A DNA stretch of 64,000 nucleotides, taken from NCBI RefSeq assembly GCF_012275575.1, contig NZ_NPIH01000255.1, forward strand, positions 41,270-105,269, in the 5' to 3' direction. Below the pieces are notes generated by a model, which was not told where the DNA came from, did not search any database, and worked only from the letters and a program-made list of their open reading frames with translations. This document shows positions 33,857 to 42,070 of this stretch, piece by piece; positions within the stretch are counted from its first letter, which is position 1, and every line of letters starts with the position of its first letter. The translations under genes were made by a program, and so were the position numbers. Source of the stretch: Paraburkholderia sp. SG-MS1 (GTDB lineage Bacteria > Pseudomonadota > Gammaproteobacteria > Burkholderiales > Burkholderiaceae).

Positions 33857-34918
33857 ATGCCGACTCTTTTCGATCCGCTGCAAATTGGTGACATCACGTT
33901 GTCGAACCGCATCATCATGGCCCCGCTGACACGTCAACGCGCCGAAGAAATCCGCGTGCCGAACGCGCTGATGGCACGCTACTACGCCGAGCGCGCAACG
34001 GCCGGCCTGATCATCAGCGAAGCCACTTCGGTCACGCCGCAGGGTGTCGGCTACGCGGAAACGCCGGGCATCTGGTCGCAGGAACAGGTAGAAGGCTGGA
34101 AGCTCGTCACGAACGCAGTGCACGCCGCGGGCAGCAAGATCTTCCTGCAACTGTGGCATGTGGGCCGCATTTCGGACCCGCTGTTCCTGAACGGCGAATT
34201 GCCGGTTGCGCCGAGCGCGATCGCGGCAAAAGGTCATGTGAGCCTGGTGCGTCCGGAACGTCCGTACGTGACGCCGCGCGCGCTGGAACTCGATGAAATT
34301 GCCGGCGTGGTCGAAGCGTTCCGCCAGGGCGCGGAAAACGCGAAGGCGGCGGGTTTCGACGGCGTCGAAGTGCATGGCGCGAACGGCTACCTGCTCGACC
34401 AGTTCCTGCAGGACAGCACCAACAAGCGTACCGATGCCTATGGCGGCCCGATCGAAAACCGTGCGCGTCTGCTGCTCGAAGTGACGGACGCGTGTATCGA
34501 CGTGTGGGGCGCGAACCGCGTCGGCGTGCATCTCGCACCGCGCCGCGACTCGCACGCAATGGGCGACTCCGACCCCGCTGGCACGTTCGGTTACGTGGCC
34601 CGCGAACTCGGCAAGCGCAAGATCGCGTTCATTGCCGCCCGCGAATCGCTCGGCGAGGACCGCCTGGGCCCGCAGTTGAAGAAGGAATTCGGCGGCCCGT
34701 ACATCGCGAACGAGAAGTTCACCAAAGAGACCGCACAGCAGGTGCTCGACGCGGGCGAAGCGGACGCGGTGGCATGGGGTCAACTGTTCATCGCCAATCC
34801 GGATCTGGTGCGCCGGTTCGCGACGAATGCGCCGTTGAACAAGCCCAATCCGGCGACCTACTATGCGCGCGGCGAAACCGGCTACGTGGATTATCCGGCG
34901 CTGGAAACGGTGGAATAA
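33857..34918 (+). CDS. NADH:flavin oxidoreductase, Old Yellow Enzyme (NemA-like)
   Basis: A 353-residue FMN TIM-barrel enzyme that reduces activated C=C bonds and nitro compounds with NAD(P)H. The opening TLFDPLQIGDITLSNRIIMAPLTRQRA, the flavin-contacting LQLWHVGR, the substrate-binding pair His and Asn in VEVHGANGYLLDQFLQD near 175-190 and YGGPIENRARLLLEV are all in place, as is the C-terminal GWGQLFIANPDL-type phosphate site (AWGQLFIANPDLVRRF). It is probably induced through the ArsR-type gene before it. A strong terminator follows. Confidence 0.92.
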   Translation: MPTLFDPLQIGDITLSNRIIMAPLTRQRAEEIRVPNALMARYYAERATAGLIISEATSVTPQGVGYAETPGIWSQEQVEGWKLVTNAVHAAGSKIFLQLWHVGRISDPLFLNGELPVAPSAIAAKGHVSLVRPERPYVTPRALELDEIAGVVEAFRQGAENAKAAGFDGVEVHGANGYLLDQFLQDSTNKRTDAYGGPIENRARLLLEVTDACIDVWGANRVGVHLAPRRDSHAMGDSDPAGTFGYVARELGKRKIAFIAARESLGEDRLGPQLKKEFGGPYIANEKFTKETAQQVLDAGEADAVAWGQLFIANPDLVRRFATNAPLNKPNPATYYARGETGYVDYPALETVE

Positions 34919-34954
34919 GCGGCCGCGTGTGAATCGCGTGACCCTGTAGAAATG

Positions 34955-35008
34955 GCGCGGCGGGTGAAGAGCGAACAATGTTCAGCTCATCGCCCGCCGC
35001 GCTTTTTT
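34955..35008. terminator. strong intrinsic terminator after the Old Yellow Enzyme gene
   Basis: GCGCGGCGGG (from 34955) pairs with CCCGCCGCGC (to 35002). The stem continues inward with GAGC/GCTC and GAAC/GTTC around an AAT loop, and TTTTTT follows on the plus strand. It ends plus-strand transcription before the opposing GNAT gene. Confidence 0.88.
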
Positions 35009-35087
35009 GCGCATTGCCCGTTCACCCTGTTCACCGCGGCGCGCCCGCTCTGAATCAACCCGACAGCACACGCGGAAACTCCACACG

Positions 35088-35615
35088 TCATCCCAGATCA
35101 CGCCGCATGAACACGCGCTTCGATTCGTCGAGTCCTCGCGCGATATGCGCGTCGCGCCGCGCGATCAACGCCGCATCCAGCTCGCCTTCCTCGATGTCGC
35201 GAAACCCCAGTCGCCGATAATACGGCGCATTCCACGGCACATCGCGATAGGTCGACAGAACGAGTTGCGGCAATTGCCGCGTGCGCGCGAGTTGCGCGAC
35301 CTGCTCGATGAGCGCAGCGCCGATGCGCCGCCCGGCGCGCGCGGTGAGCACGTCGAGTTCCTGAACATAGATACACGCGGGCTGCGGATCGAACATCACG
35401 AAGCCGGCGCATGTTGCATCGGCGTCCACCGCGACGATGATCTCGCCGGCGGCGAGCTTGCGCTCGACGAGTTCCAGCGCCATCGGCGGCGCGTCGGCAA
35501 TCCCGGTCATACCGACGTTGACAAAGCGCTGGCCGGCTTCGAATTCGATCTCACGAATCACGCTCGCCTCGTGCGGCGCGGCAAAACGGAAAGTGACAGT
35601 AGGTGCAGGCTGCAT
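35088..35615 (-). CDS. GNAT-family N-acetyltransferase
   Basis: A 175-residue cytoplasmic acetyltransferase. The GNAT core includes VTFRFAAPHEASVIREIEFEAG at the start, CAGFVMFDPQPACIYVQELDVLTARAGRRIGAALIEQVAQLAR at about 75-115, which contains the acetyl-CoA phosphate loop (ARAGRRIGAAL), and APYYRRLGFRDIEEGEL near 145. The ATG at 35615 was chosen because the open frame further upstream is noncoding in character. Substrate is unknown; amino acids or small amines are typical. It is monocistronic. Confidence 0.88.
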   Translation of the reverse strand: MQPAPTVTFRFAAPHEASVIREIEFEAGQRFVNVGMTGIADAPPMALELVERKLAAGEIIVAVDADATCAGFVMFDPQPACIYVQELDVLTARAGRRIGAALIEQVAQLARTRQLPQLVLSTYRDVPWNAPYYRRLGFRDIEEGELDAALIARRDAHIARGLDESKRVFMRRDLG

Positions 35616-35728
35616 GGCGTTCCGAAGCAAAAATATCGCGCGATATTGACATCCCCATAGACAAATATACAAGTGCCCGCACTGCCGCGGGACTACACTC
35701 CTGACATCTGACTCCCCTTCGGCCCAAG

Positions 35729-36376
35729 ATGGATCTCCTGAATGTGTTACAGGTCGCGCTGCACCTCGACCAGCACCTGAGCACACTGATCACGCAGTTC
35801 GGCAATGGCGCGTATGTGCTGCTGTTCGTCGTCGTGTTCGTCGAATACGGCTTCCTGCCGCTGTTTTTCCTGCCCGGCGATCCGCTGATTTTCATTTGCG
35901 GCGCGCTCGCGGCCACGGGCGCGCTTAATGCCTGGATCGTGGCGCCCGTGCTGTTCGTGGCGACGGTGGGCGGTAGCATCGTCGGCTACGCGATCGGTCA
36001 CGCGGTCGGCCAGAAGGTCTATACCGCCGACTATCGCTGGCTCAACAAGCGCGCGCTGCGTAAAGCGCACGATTTCAGCGAGGCACGCGGAGGCCTGACC
36101 TTTCTGCTGTCGCCGTTCATCGCCGTGGTGCGCACATTCGCGCCGTTCGTCGCCGGCGTCTCGCGCATGACGTTCTCGCGTTTCGTGTGGCTCGTGAGCG
36201 CCGGCGCGGTCCTATGGATCGTCTTGCTGATGGCGGCCGGCTTCCTGTTCGGCAACATGCCGATGGTGCGCGATCACATGAGTGCAATCGTGCTGCTGGG
36301 CATTGCGCTCGGCGGCGCCATGCTGATCGGCGGCACGGTATGGCGTCTCGTCCATCGGCGCTTGCGCGCTCCCTGA
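35729..36376 (+). CDS. DedA-family membrane protein
   Basis: A 215-residue polytopic inner-membrane protein. Family marks are FVEYGFLPLFFLPGDPLIFICGALAATGAL near 38-67, GGSIVGYAIGHAVGQK near 82-97, and LLSPFIAVVRTFAPFVAGVSRMTFSRF near 125-150, which contains the conserved arginine of DedA (R in VVRTFAP) and G-SRM-F. DedA proteins include undecaprenyl-phosphate and phospholipid flippases and matter for membrane potential. No operon partner is visible. Confidence 0.92.
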   Translation: MDLLNVLQVALHLDQHLSTLITQFGNGAYVLLFVVVFVEYGFLPLFFLPGDPLIFICGALAATGALNAWIVAPVLFVATVGGSIVGYAIGHAVGQKVYTADYRWLNKRALRKAHDFSEARGGLTFLLSPFIAVVRTFAPFVAGVSRMTFSRFVWLVSAGAVLWIVLLMAAGFLFGNMPMVRDHMSAIVLLGIALGGAMLIGGTVWRLVHRRLRAP

Positions 36377-36455
36377 ACGTCCGGGCGCGCATGCATCGCG
36401 TTACCGGCATGGCGGCCGTTCGCCACGGCGTCCCGGCTTGACCCGGACGAGATAC

Positions 36456-36481
36456 GAAGGTAACCTTCGCAGGTAACCTTC
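36456..36481 (+). promoter_or_regulatory. repeat element, probable MarR operator
   Basis: GAAGGTAACCTTC (36456-36468) is a palindrome around one A. It is followed by a second copy of its right half, GGTAACCTTC (36472-36481), 19 bases before the MarR-type gene. This is the usual place for an autoregulatory MarR site. Confidence 0.6.
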
Positions 36482-36499
36482 ACATCCGGCTGTCATCGC

Positions 36500-36952
36500 A
36501 TGAGCAGGAATGTCCCTTCGCCTACCCCCGAAGCGCTGCACGCATTGGCTGAAGACCTGCGCGTGGTGGGCGTGAAGCTGCGCCGCCGTCTGCGCGAAGA
36601 GTCCAATGTGGGCGACTTCACACCTTCGCAGATGCAGGTTCTCGCTCTGCTGGAGCGCGAAGGTCCGGCTACGGTCACGACGCTGGCACGGGCACGGGGC
36701 ATGCGTCCGCAATCAATGGGCGAAACGCTTTCGGCGCTGAAGGCCGCGGGATTCGTCCACGGCGCGCCCGATCCGAATGACGGCCGGCAGACGGTTCTCT
36801 CCCTGACTCCGGCCTTTCGCAAGAAAATCAAGGCCGCCCGGGCCGCGCGCGAAGACTGGCTGTTTCGCACCATTCAGACCCATTTCTCGTCGGCCGAGCA
36901 GCAACAACTCGCAATCGGCGTCGACTTACTCAAACGCCTGATCGACTCGTAA
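36500..36952 (+). CDS. MarR-family transcriptional regulator
   Basis: A 150-residue winged-helix regulator: GDFTPSQMQVLALLEREGPATVTTLARARGMRPQSMGETLSALKAAGFVHGAPDPNDGRQTVLSLTP, which includes the DNA-recognition helix and wing (DPNDGRQ). It starts the set regulator-hydrolase-exporter that continues 27 bases later with the isochorismatase-fold enzyme. It likely represses this set through the repeats just upstream, and is released by a small ligand. Confidence 0.88.
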   Translation: MSRNVPSPTPEALHALAEDLRVVGVKLRRRLREESNVGDFTPSQMQVLALLEREGPATVTTLARARGMRPQSMGETLSALKAAGFVHGAPDPNDGRQTVLSLTPAFRKKIKAARAAREDWLFRTIQTHFSSAEQQQLAIGVDLLKRLIDS

Positions 36953-36979
36953 CGACTCGTACCACCCTGGAGCACACCC

Positions 36980-37543
36980 ATGGCACTCACCACTTTCGAC
37001 GCAAAGACCGCACTGATCGTCATCGATTTGCAGCGCGGCATCGTCGCACTGCCCGTCGTTCACCCGGCGAGCGAAATCGTCCAACGCTCGGTCGCCGTCC
37101 TCGACGCGTTTCGCCGCCACGGCCTGCCCGTGGTGCTCGTGAACGTCACGGCCGGCGCACCGGGCCGCACCGACCAGGGTCGCCACACCGGCGATTTCCC
37201 CGCCGGATTCGCGGACCTCTTGCCCGAACTGAACCAGCAGCCGTCGGATCATCTGGTGACCAAGCGCACGTGGGGTGCGTTCACGAATACGGACCTCGAA
37301 GCCTATCTGCGCAAGGAAGGTGTGACGCAAGTGGTGTTGGTGGGTATTGCAACCAGCATCGGCGTCGAATCGACCGCGCGCTACGCGAGCGAACTCGGCC
37401 TGAACGTCACGCTCGTCGTCGACGCGATGACCGACATGAACGCGGACGCGCACACCAACAGCATCACGCGCATCTTCCCGCGTCTGGGCGAAACGGGCAC
37501 GACGCAGGAGGTCCTCGCCCTGCTCGAAAGTACGCGCGCATGA
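36980..37543 (+). CDS. isochorismatase-fold hydrolase lacking the catalytic cysteine
   Basis: A 187-residue cysteine-hydrolase-fold enzyme. The catalytic Asp is in VIDLQRGI near 17 and Lys in VTKRTWGAFTNTDL near 95. The position of the usual nucleophile reads GIATSIGVESTAR, so Cys is replaced by Gly. This occurs in true isochorismatases (PhzD, EntB), which work without Cys, so the enzyme is either one of those or a divergent member. It lies between MarR and an MFS exporter, suggesting small-molecule detoxification. Confidence 0.8.
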   Translation: MALTTFDAKTALIVIDLQRGIVALPVVHPASEIVQRSVAVLDAFRRHGLPVVLVNVTAGAPGRTDQGRHTGDFPAGFADLLPELNQQPSDHLVTKRTWGAFTNTDLEAYLRKEGVTQVVLVGIATSIGVESTARYASELGLNVTLVVDAMTDMNADAHTNSITRIFPRLGETGTTQEVLALLESTRA

Positions 37544-37610
37544 CCATCCGCCTGAGCGCGCGCTCGCGGCTGCTCCCAGCATGGTTCGCCGTTCAGAGGG
37601 AAATCATCCT

Positions 37611-38963
37611 GTGACAGGCACTTTCCGTTCGCTGCGAAATTTCAACTACCGGGTCTGGGCGAGTGGCGCGATCGTCTCGAACGTCGGTACGTGGATGCAG
37701 CGCACGGCGCAAGACTGGCTCGTACTCACGGAACTCACGCATCACAATGCGACTTCCGTGGGTATCGTCATGTCCTTGCAATTCGGACCGCAAATGCTGT
37801 TGCTGCCGCTCACCGGCTATGCGGCCGATCATTTCGACCGCCGCAAGCTGCTGTTCGCCACCCAGGCGGCCATGGGCTCGCTGGCACTGGCGCTCGGTCT
37901 TCTCACGATCACCGGGCTCGTGCAGCTCTGGCAAATCTATGTTTTCGCGGGGCTACTCGGCTGCGTCACCGCGTTCGATTCTCCGGCGCGTCAAACCTTC
38001 GTATCGGATCTGGTCGGGGAAAGCGATCTCGCAAATGCGGTCGGCCTCAATTCCACCTCGTTCAACGCGGCGCGCATGATCGGGCCCGCAGTGGCGGGGC
38101 TACTGATCGCGTCGGTGGGCACCGGCTGGGTGTTCCTGATCAACGCGCTGTCTTTCGTCGCGGTGCTCGGTTCGCTGCGCATGCTGCGCCTGCACGAACT
38201 GCATCTGAAGCCACGCGCCGTGCGCTCGCGCGGCAGTTTCGTCGAAGGCTTCAAGTATGTGTGGACGCGTCCCGATCTGAAAGCGGCCTTGCTGATGCTG
38301 TTCCTGATCGGCACGTTCGGACTGAACTTCCCCATTTTCATCTCCACGATGTCGGTCACCGCCTTTCACGCGGGCGCCAGTCAATACGGCGCGTTGAGCT
38401 CGACAATGGCAATCGGCTCGGTCACCGGCGCACTGCTCGCCGCGCGCCGCGCGCGCCCCCGGATGGCGCTGCTGCTCGGCGCGGGCGCGATTTTCGGCGT
38501 GGGCTGCACGGTGGCCGCGCTGATGCCGAATTACGTGCTGTTCGGCATGGCGCTCGTCGTGATCGGCGTATCGACGCAAACCTTCACCACGTCCACCAAC
38601 AGTCTCGTGCAGCTCACCACTGAGCCCGCCATGCGTGGCCGCGTGATCGCGATCCTGCTGGCGATCGCGCTGGGGGGCACGCCGCTCGGCGCACCGGTGG
38701 TGGGCTGGGTCGCGGATCGTTTCGGCCCGCGCTGGGCGCTCGGCGTGGGCGCCGCGTCGGGTTTCGCTGCGGCGCTCGTCGGCCTGCTTTATCTGGTGAA
38801 GTACCGGCAGTTGCGCGTGTATGTCCAAGGGCGACGGCTGTGCTACAGCATCGACGACCCGCGTCCGGTTGCGAGCGCGGCAACGTCTTACGTCGGTCCC
38901 GTCAGCGCGGTGCAGAATGCCGCCGTCAGCGAAGCGGAGGAAGACGCTTCGTCGGGCGTTTAG
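37611..38963 (+). CDS. MFS exporter, EntS-like (MFS_3) family
   Basis: A 450-residue polytopic transporter. The family opening TFRSLRNFNYRVWASGAIVSNVGTWMQRTAQDWLV, the loop YAADHFDRRKLLF (motif A variant), and DSPARQTFVSDLVGESDLANAVGLNSTSFNAARMIGPAVAGL are diagnostic of the EntS/MFS_3 group. I use GTG at 37611 with GGGA upstream; an in-frame ATG at 37581 adds 10 residues. A hydrophilic tail of about 50 residues is cytoplasmic. It may export the product or substrate of the adjacent isochorismatase-fold enzyme. Confidence 0.85.
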   Translation: MTGTFRSLRNFNYRVWASGAIVSNVGTWMQRTAQDWLVLTELTHHNATSVGIVMSLQFGPQMLLLPLTGYAADHFDRRKLLFATQAAMGSLALALGLLTITGLVQLWQIYVFAGLLGCVTAFDSPARQTFVSDLVGESDLANAVGLNSTSFNAARMIGPAVAGLLIASVGTGWVFLINALSFVAVLGSLRMLRLHELHLKPRAVRSRGSFVEGFKYVWTRPDLKAALLMLFLIGTFGLNFPIFISTMSVTAFHAGASQYGALSSTMAIGSVTGALLAARRARPRMALLLGAGAIFGVGCTVAALMPNYVLFGMALVVIGVSTQTFTTSTNSLVQLTTEPAMRGRVIAILLAIALGGTPLGAPVVGWVADRFGPRWALGVGAASGFAAALVGLLYLVKYRQLRVYVQGRRLCYSIDDPRPVASAATSYVGPVSAVQNAAVSEAEEDASSGV

Positions 38964-38990
38964 ACGACCTCGCCGCTTCAATTCAATGTA

Positions 38991-39025
38991 AAAAGCCGGC
39001 CTGAATCGATCAGGCGCGGCTTTGT
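38991..39025. terminator. probable bidirectional terminator between MFS gene and mmsA
   Basis: AAAAAGCCGGCCTGA and TCAGGCGCGGCTTTG form an imperfect stem with one bulge around ATCGA. The A-run on the left and T-run on the right allow function in both directions, as expected between converging genes. Confidence 0.7.
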
Positions 39026-39056
39026 CGTTACCGCCGTACTGGCGCTGCGCGGCAGC

Positions 39057-40580
39057 TTATCTGGCGACCGGCATCGTGAATTCCGCGCCCTTCGCAATGC
39101 TGTCCGGCCAGCGCTGCATGATGCTCTTGTAGCGCGTATAGAAGCGCACACCCTCTTCGCCATACGCATGGTGGTCGCCGAATAGCGAACGCTTCCAGCC
39201 GCCGAACGAGTGCCACGCCATCGGCACCGGAATCGGCACGTTGATGCCGACCATGCCCACCTGGATCTGCCGGCCGAACGCACGGGCAACGCCGCCATCC
39301 GAAGTGAAGAGCGATACGCCGTTGCCGAACTCATGCGCGTTGATCAACTCGACGGCGCTCGCGAAATCGGGCACTCGCACCACCGCCAGCACCGGGCCGA
39401 AGATCTCTTCCTTGTAGATCTTCATCTGCGTGCCGACGTTGTCGAACAACGTGCCGCCGATGAAGAAGCCTTCCTCCGCCGCCACCGGATGCGCGCGACC
39501 GTCGACGATCAGCCTCGCCCCTTCCGCCTCGCCCGAGGCGATATAGCCGGCCACCTTGGCTTTATGTTCGGCAGTAACCAACGGTCCCATCTCGGCGTCG
39601 AGGCGCTCGCCATTCTTGATGACGAGCGCTTTGACGCGCGGCACCAGCTTGTCGATCAACCGGTCGGCGACATTGCCCACTGCCACCGCAACCGAGATCG
39701 CCATGCAACGCTCGCCTGCCGACCCATACGCGGCGCCGATCAGCGCATCGACGGCCTGATCGAGATCGGCGTCCGGCATCACCACGAGGTGATTTTTGGC
39801 GCCGCCCAGCGCCTGCACGCGCTTGCCGTGCTTCGACGCTTCCGTGTGAATGTATTCGGCGATCGGCGTGGAGCCCACGAACGACAGCGCCGCGACATCC
39901 GGGTGTTCGATCAATGCATCGACGGCCACCTTGTCGCCGTTCACCACATTGAATACGCCGTCCGGCAGCCCCGCTTCCTTCAACAATTCGGCGATCCGCA
40001 GCGACGCCGACGGATCGCGCTCCGACGGCTTCAGCACGAACGTGTTGCCGCAGGCGAGCGCGACCGGGAACATCCACATCGGCACCATCACCGGGAAATT
40101 GAACGGCGTAATGCCTGCCACCACGCCGAGCGGCTGGCGCAGATTCCAGTTGTCGATGCCACCGCCGATCTGGTCGGTAAAGTCGGTCTTCAACAGATTC
40201 GGAATTCCGCACGCGAACTCGACCACTTCGATGCCGCGCACCACTTCGCCTTGCGCGTCCGTGAACACCTTGCCGTGTTCGCGCGTGATCAGCATCGCGA
40301 GTTCGTCGTGATGCTGATTCAGCAGTTCCTTGAATTTGAACAGGATGCGGGCGCGCTTGAGCGGCGCCGTTTCGCTCCACGCGGCAAACGCGGCCTTCGC
40401 GGCCTTGACGGCCGCGTCCACTTCTTCGACCGAAGCCAGCGCGACCGAACCACTCACCTTGCCGGTCGCGGGATTGAACACGTCCTTGAAGCGGCCGCTC
40501 GTCGGTTCGGCCGGCGCACCGCCGATGTAATGACCCAATTGCCGCACCGACAGCTGCGCTTCTTTATTCGCTACATTCAT
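39057..40580 (-). CDS. mmsA: methylmalonate-semialdehyde dehydrogenase (CoA-acylating)
   Basis: A 507-residue aldehyde dehydrogenase that turns (methyl)malonate semialdehyde, CoA and NAD+ into propionyl- or acetyl-CoA in valine, pyrimidine and inositol catabolism. Diagnostic are VGHYIGG-type opening (LGHYIGGAPAEP), GITPFNFPVMVPMWMFPVALACGNTFVLKPSE near 160-192, the glycine motif FVGSTPIAEYI near 245, GGAKNH, and the nucleophile in GSAGERCMAIS near 305. The upstream open frame beyond the ATG at 40580 is noncoding. It is divergent neither from nor coupled to a regulator; the LysR gene 281 bases upstream is codirectional. Confidence 0.93.
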   Translation of the reverse strand: MNVANKEAQLSVRQLGHYIGGAPAEPTSGRFKDVFNPATGKVSGSVALASVEEVDAAVKAAKAAFAAWSETAPLKRARILFKFKELLNQHHDELAMLITREHGKVFTDAQGEVVRGIEVVEFACGIPNLLKTDFTDQIGGGIDNWNLRQPLGVVAGITPFNFPVMVPMWMFPVALACGNTFVLKPSERDPSASLRIAELLKEAGLPDGVFNVVNGDKVAVDALIEHPDVAALSFVGSTPIAEYIHTEASKHGKRVQALGGAKNHLVVMPDADLDQAVDALIGAAYGSAGERCMAISVAVAVGNVADRLIDKLVPRVKALVIKNGERLDAEMGPLVTAEHKAKVAGYIASGEAEGARLIVDGRAHPVAAEEGFFIGGTLFDNVGTQMKIYKEEIFGPVLAVVRVPDFASAVELINAHEFGNGVSLFTSDGGVARAFGRQIQVGMVGINVPIPVPMAWHSFGGWKRSLFGDHHAYGEEGVRFYTRYKSIMQRWPDSIAKGAEFTMPVAR

Positions 40581-40861
40581 GTTCTGACCTCGTGTTCGGG
40601 AAATAGGCCACGGCGCTTCGCCCTCGGGCCGTGAGCAAGAAATATGGGGCTGCGGCGCACAGCGCGTGAAAGCGGCGGGCCGCCCGCTGCGTGGCTTCAT
40701 GAAGACCCGCCAACTGTATCGACGGCGCCGGGCATATTCCCGATACAGCGCGATAGAACCGCGCCTCACTGTATTGTTTTTGGCGTCGCAACTGTCATGG
40801 AGCCGCACACCTCGGCAGCGAAGCGATAGGCAAACGCGGACGGCCCGCGACGCGCAGAGCG

Positions 40862-41818
40862 TCAAAAACCGCCTACACCCCGCGTGACGAGCGCATACGG
40901 TCCGCACGTCAACTGCTCCCTGAGGAATTCGATGCACACCTGGATCTTCGCCGACGACGACAGCCGCTCCGCGGTCACCGCCCATACGTCGGCGGACTGC
41001 TGGTAATCCGGCAGCACGCGTACCAGTTCGCCGGCGCGCAGACTCTCGGCCACATCCCAGATCGACACCATCACCACACCGTAGCCGTCCTTGGCCCATT
41101 GCACGACGATATCGCTGAGATTCGACGCGACCGTGCCCGTTACCTTCACGCTCTTTTCCCCGTCCGGTCCGGCCAGACGCCAGACGCCGAAGCGATCGTC
41201 GCGGCCGCGAAACAGCAGGCAGTCGTGTTGCGTCAGTTCGCCCAGCTCCGCCGGCGCGCCCCGGCGCTCGAGATAGGCGGGCGATGCGCAAAGAATCCGC
41301 GCGCTCTCCACCATCTTGTGCGCAATCAGATGCGGCTCGTACACTTCCCCGACGCGAACGTCGATGTCGAAATTCTCGCCAACCAGATCCGCGCGCCGGT
41401 CCAGCAACTCCAGCCAGATTTCCAGATTCGGATGACGCTCGCGCAGCATCGCGAGAATCGGCGACACGTGTTTGCGGCCGAGCCGCAGACTCGTGCTGAT
41501 ACGCAGCAGCCCGCTCAACTCGGTACGACGATCGGCGAAAGCATCGGCCATACCCTGCACGTCATCGAGTATTTTCTGCGCCCACTGCAAAGCGGCTTCG
41601 CCGTCGCTCGTCACGCTAACCCGCCGCGTGGTGCGCTGAAACAGCTTCACCCCGAGACTGGCCTCGAGCATCGCGATCCGTTTGCTCACATGCGAGGGCG
41701 ACAAGCCCATTTCCGTCGACGCCGCGACGAAGCTGCCTCGCCGCGCGATGTTGCAGAACAGCTGAAGATCACGCAGAAACGACTCATTGCTGGCTGTGAG
41801 CGCATTCTGATTTTTCAT
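40862..41818 (-). CDS. LysR-family transcriptional regulator
   Basis: A 318-residue regulator with an N-terminal helix-turn-helix (LQLFCNIARRGSFVAASTEMGLSPSHVSKRIAMLEASLGVKLFQRTTRRVSVTSDG) and a C-terminal ligand-binding domain from about 105. It fits the DsdC/CrgA-like group. It is divergent from the MHS transporter gene across a 252-base gap, the usual LysR arrangement, so it probably controls the transporter-dehydrogenase-dehydroquinase operon in response to the substrate. It also lies upstream of mmsA on the same strand. Confidence 0.9.
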   Translation of the reverse strand: MKNQNALTASNESFLRDLQLFCNIARRGSFVAASTEMGLSPSHVSKRIAMLEASLGVKLFQRTTRRVSVTSDGEAALQWAQKILDDVQGMADAFADRRTELSGLLRISTSLRLGRKHVSPILAMLRERHPNLEIWLELLDRRADLVGENFDIDVRVGEVYEPHLIAHKMVESARILCASPAYLERRGAPAELGELTQHDCLLFRGRDDRFGVWRLAGPDGEKSVKVTGTVASNLSDIVVQWAKDGYGVVMVSIWDVAESLRAGELVRVLPDYQQSADVWAVTAERLSSSAKIQVCIEFLREQLTCGPYALVTRGVGGF

Positions 41819-42070
41819 CTGGTCGCATTGTGTCCGTGCAGAAGCACATTACCCTAGCCTCAACGGATTGATCGGGCAAGCCGGGGCTCACCGGGCGCGA
41901 TGTTCCGTACACCCAGGTACTGGTTAACCCTGTATCGGCGTGCGACAGCGACTGCCAACGGATCGCCGGCCAGCACGTCCAGGAAAGTCCTGGCTTGCAA
42001 AGTTCTGGTTTCGGCGCGCCAATGAGTCAGCCATAGAAGCTGACAAAAACATTTCTGTTCAGGAGACGAT

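Noticed and set aside
39210..40634. Long plus-strand open frame opposite mmsA, and similar long antisense frames opposite pqiB, the RND pump, bcsA and hpaD
   Set aside because: They are Arg/His-rich mirrors of strongly conserved genes in high-GC DNA, with no ribosome sites or known domains.
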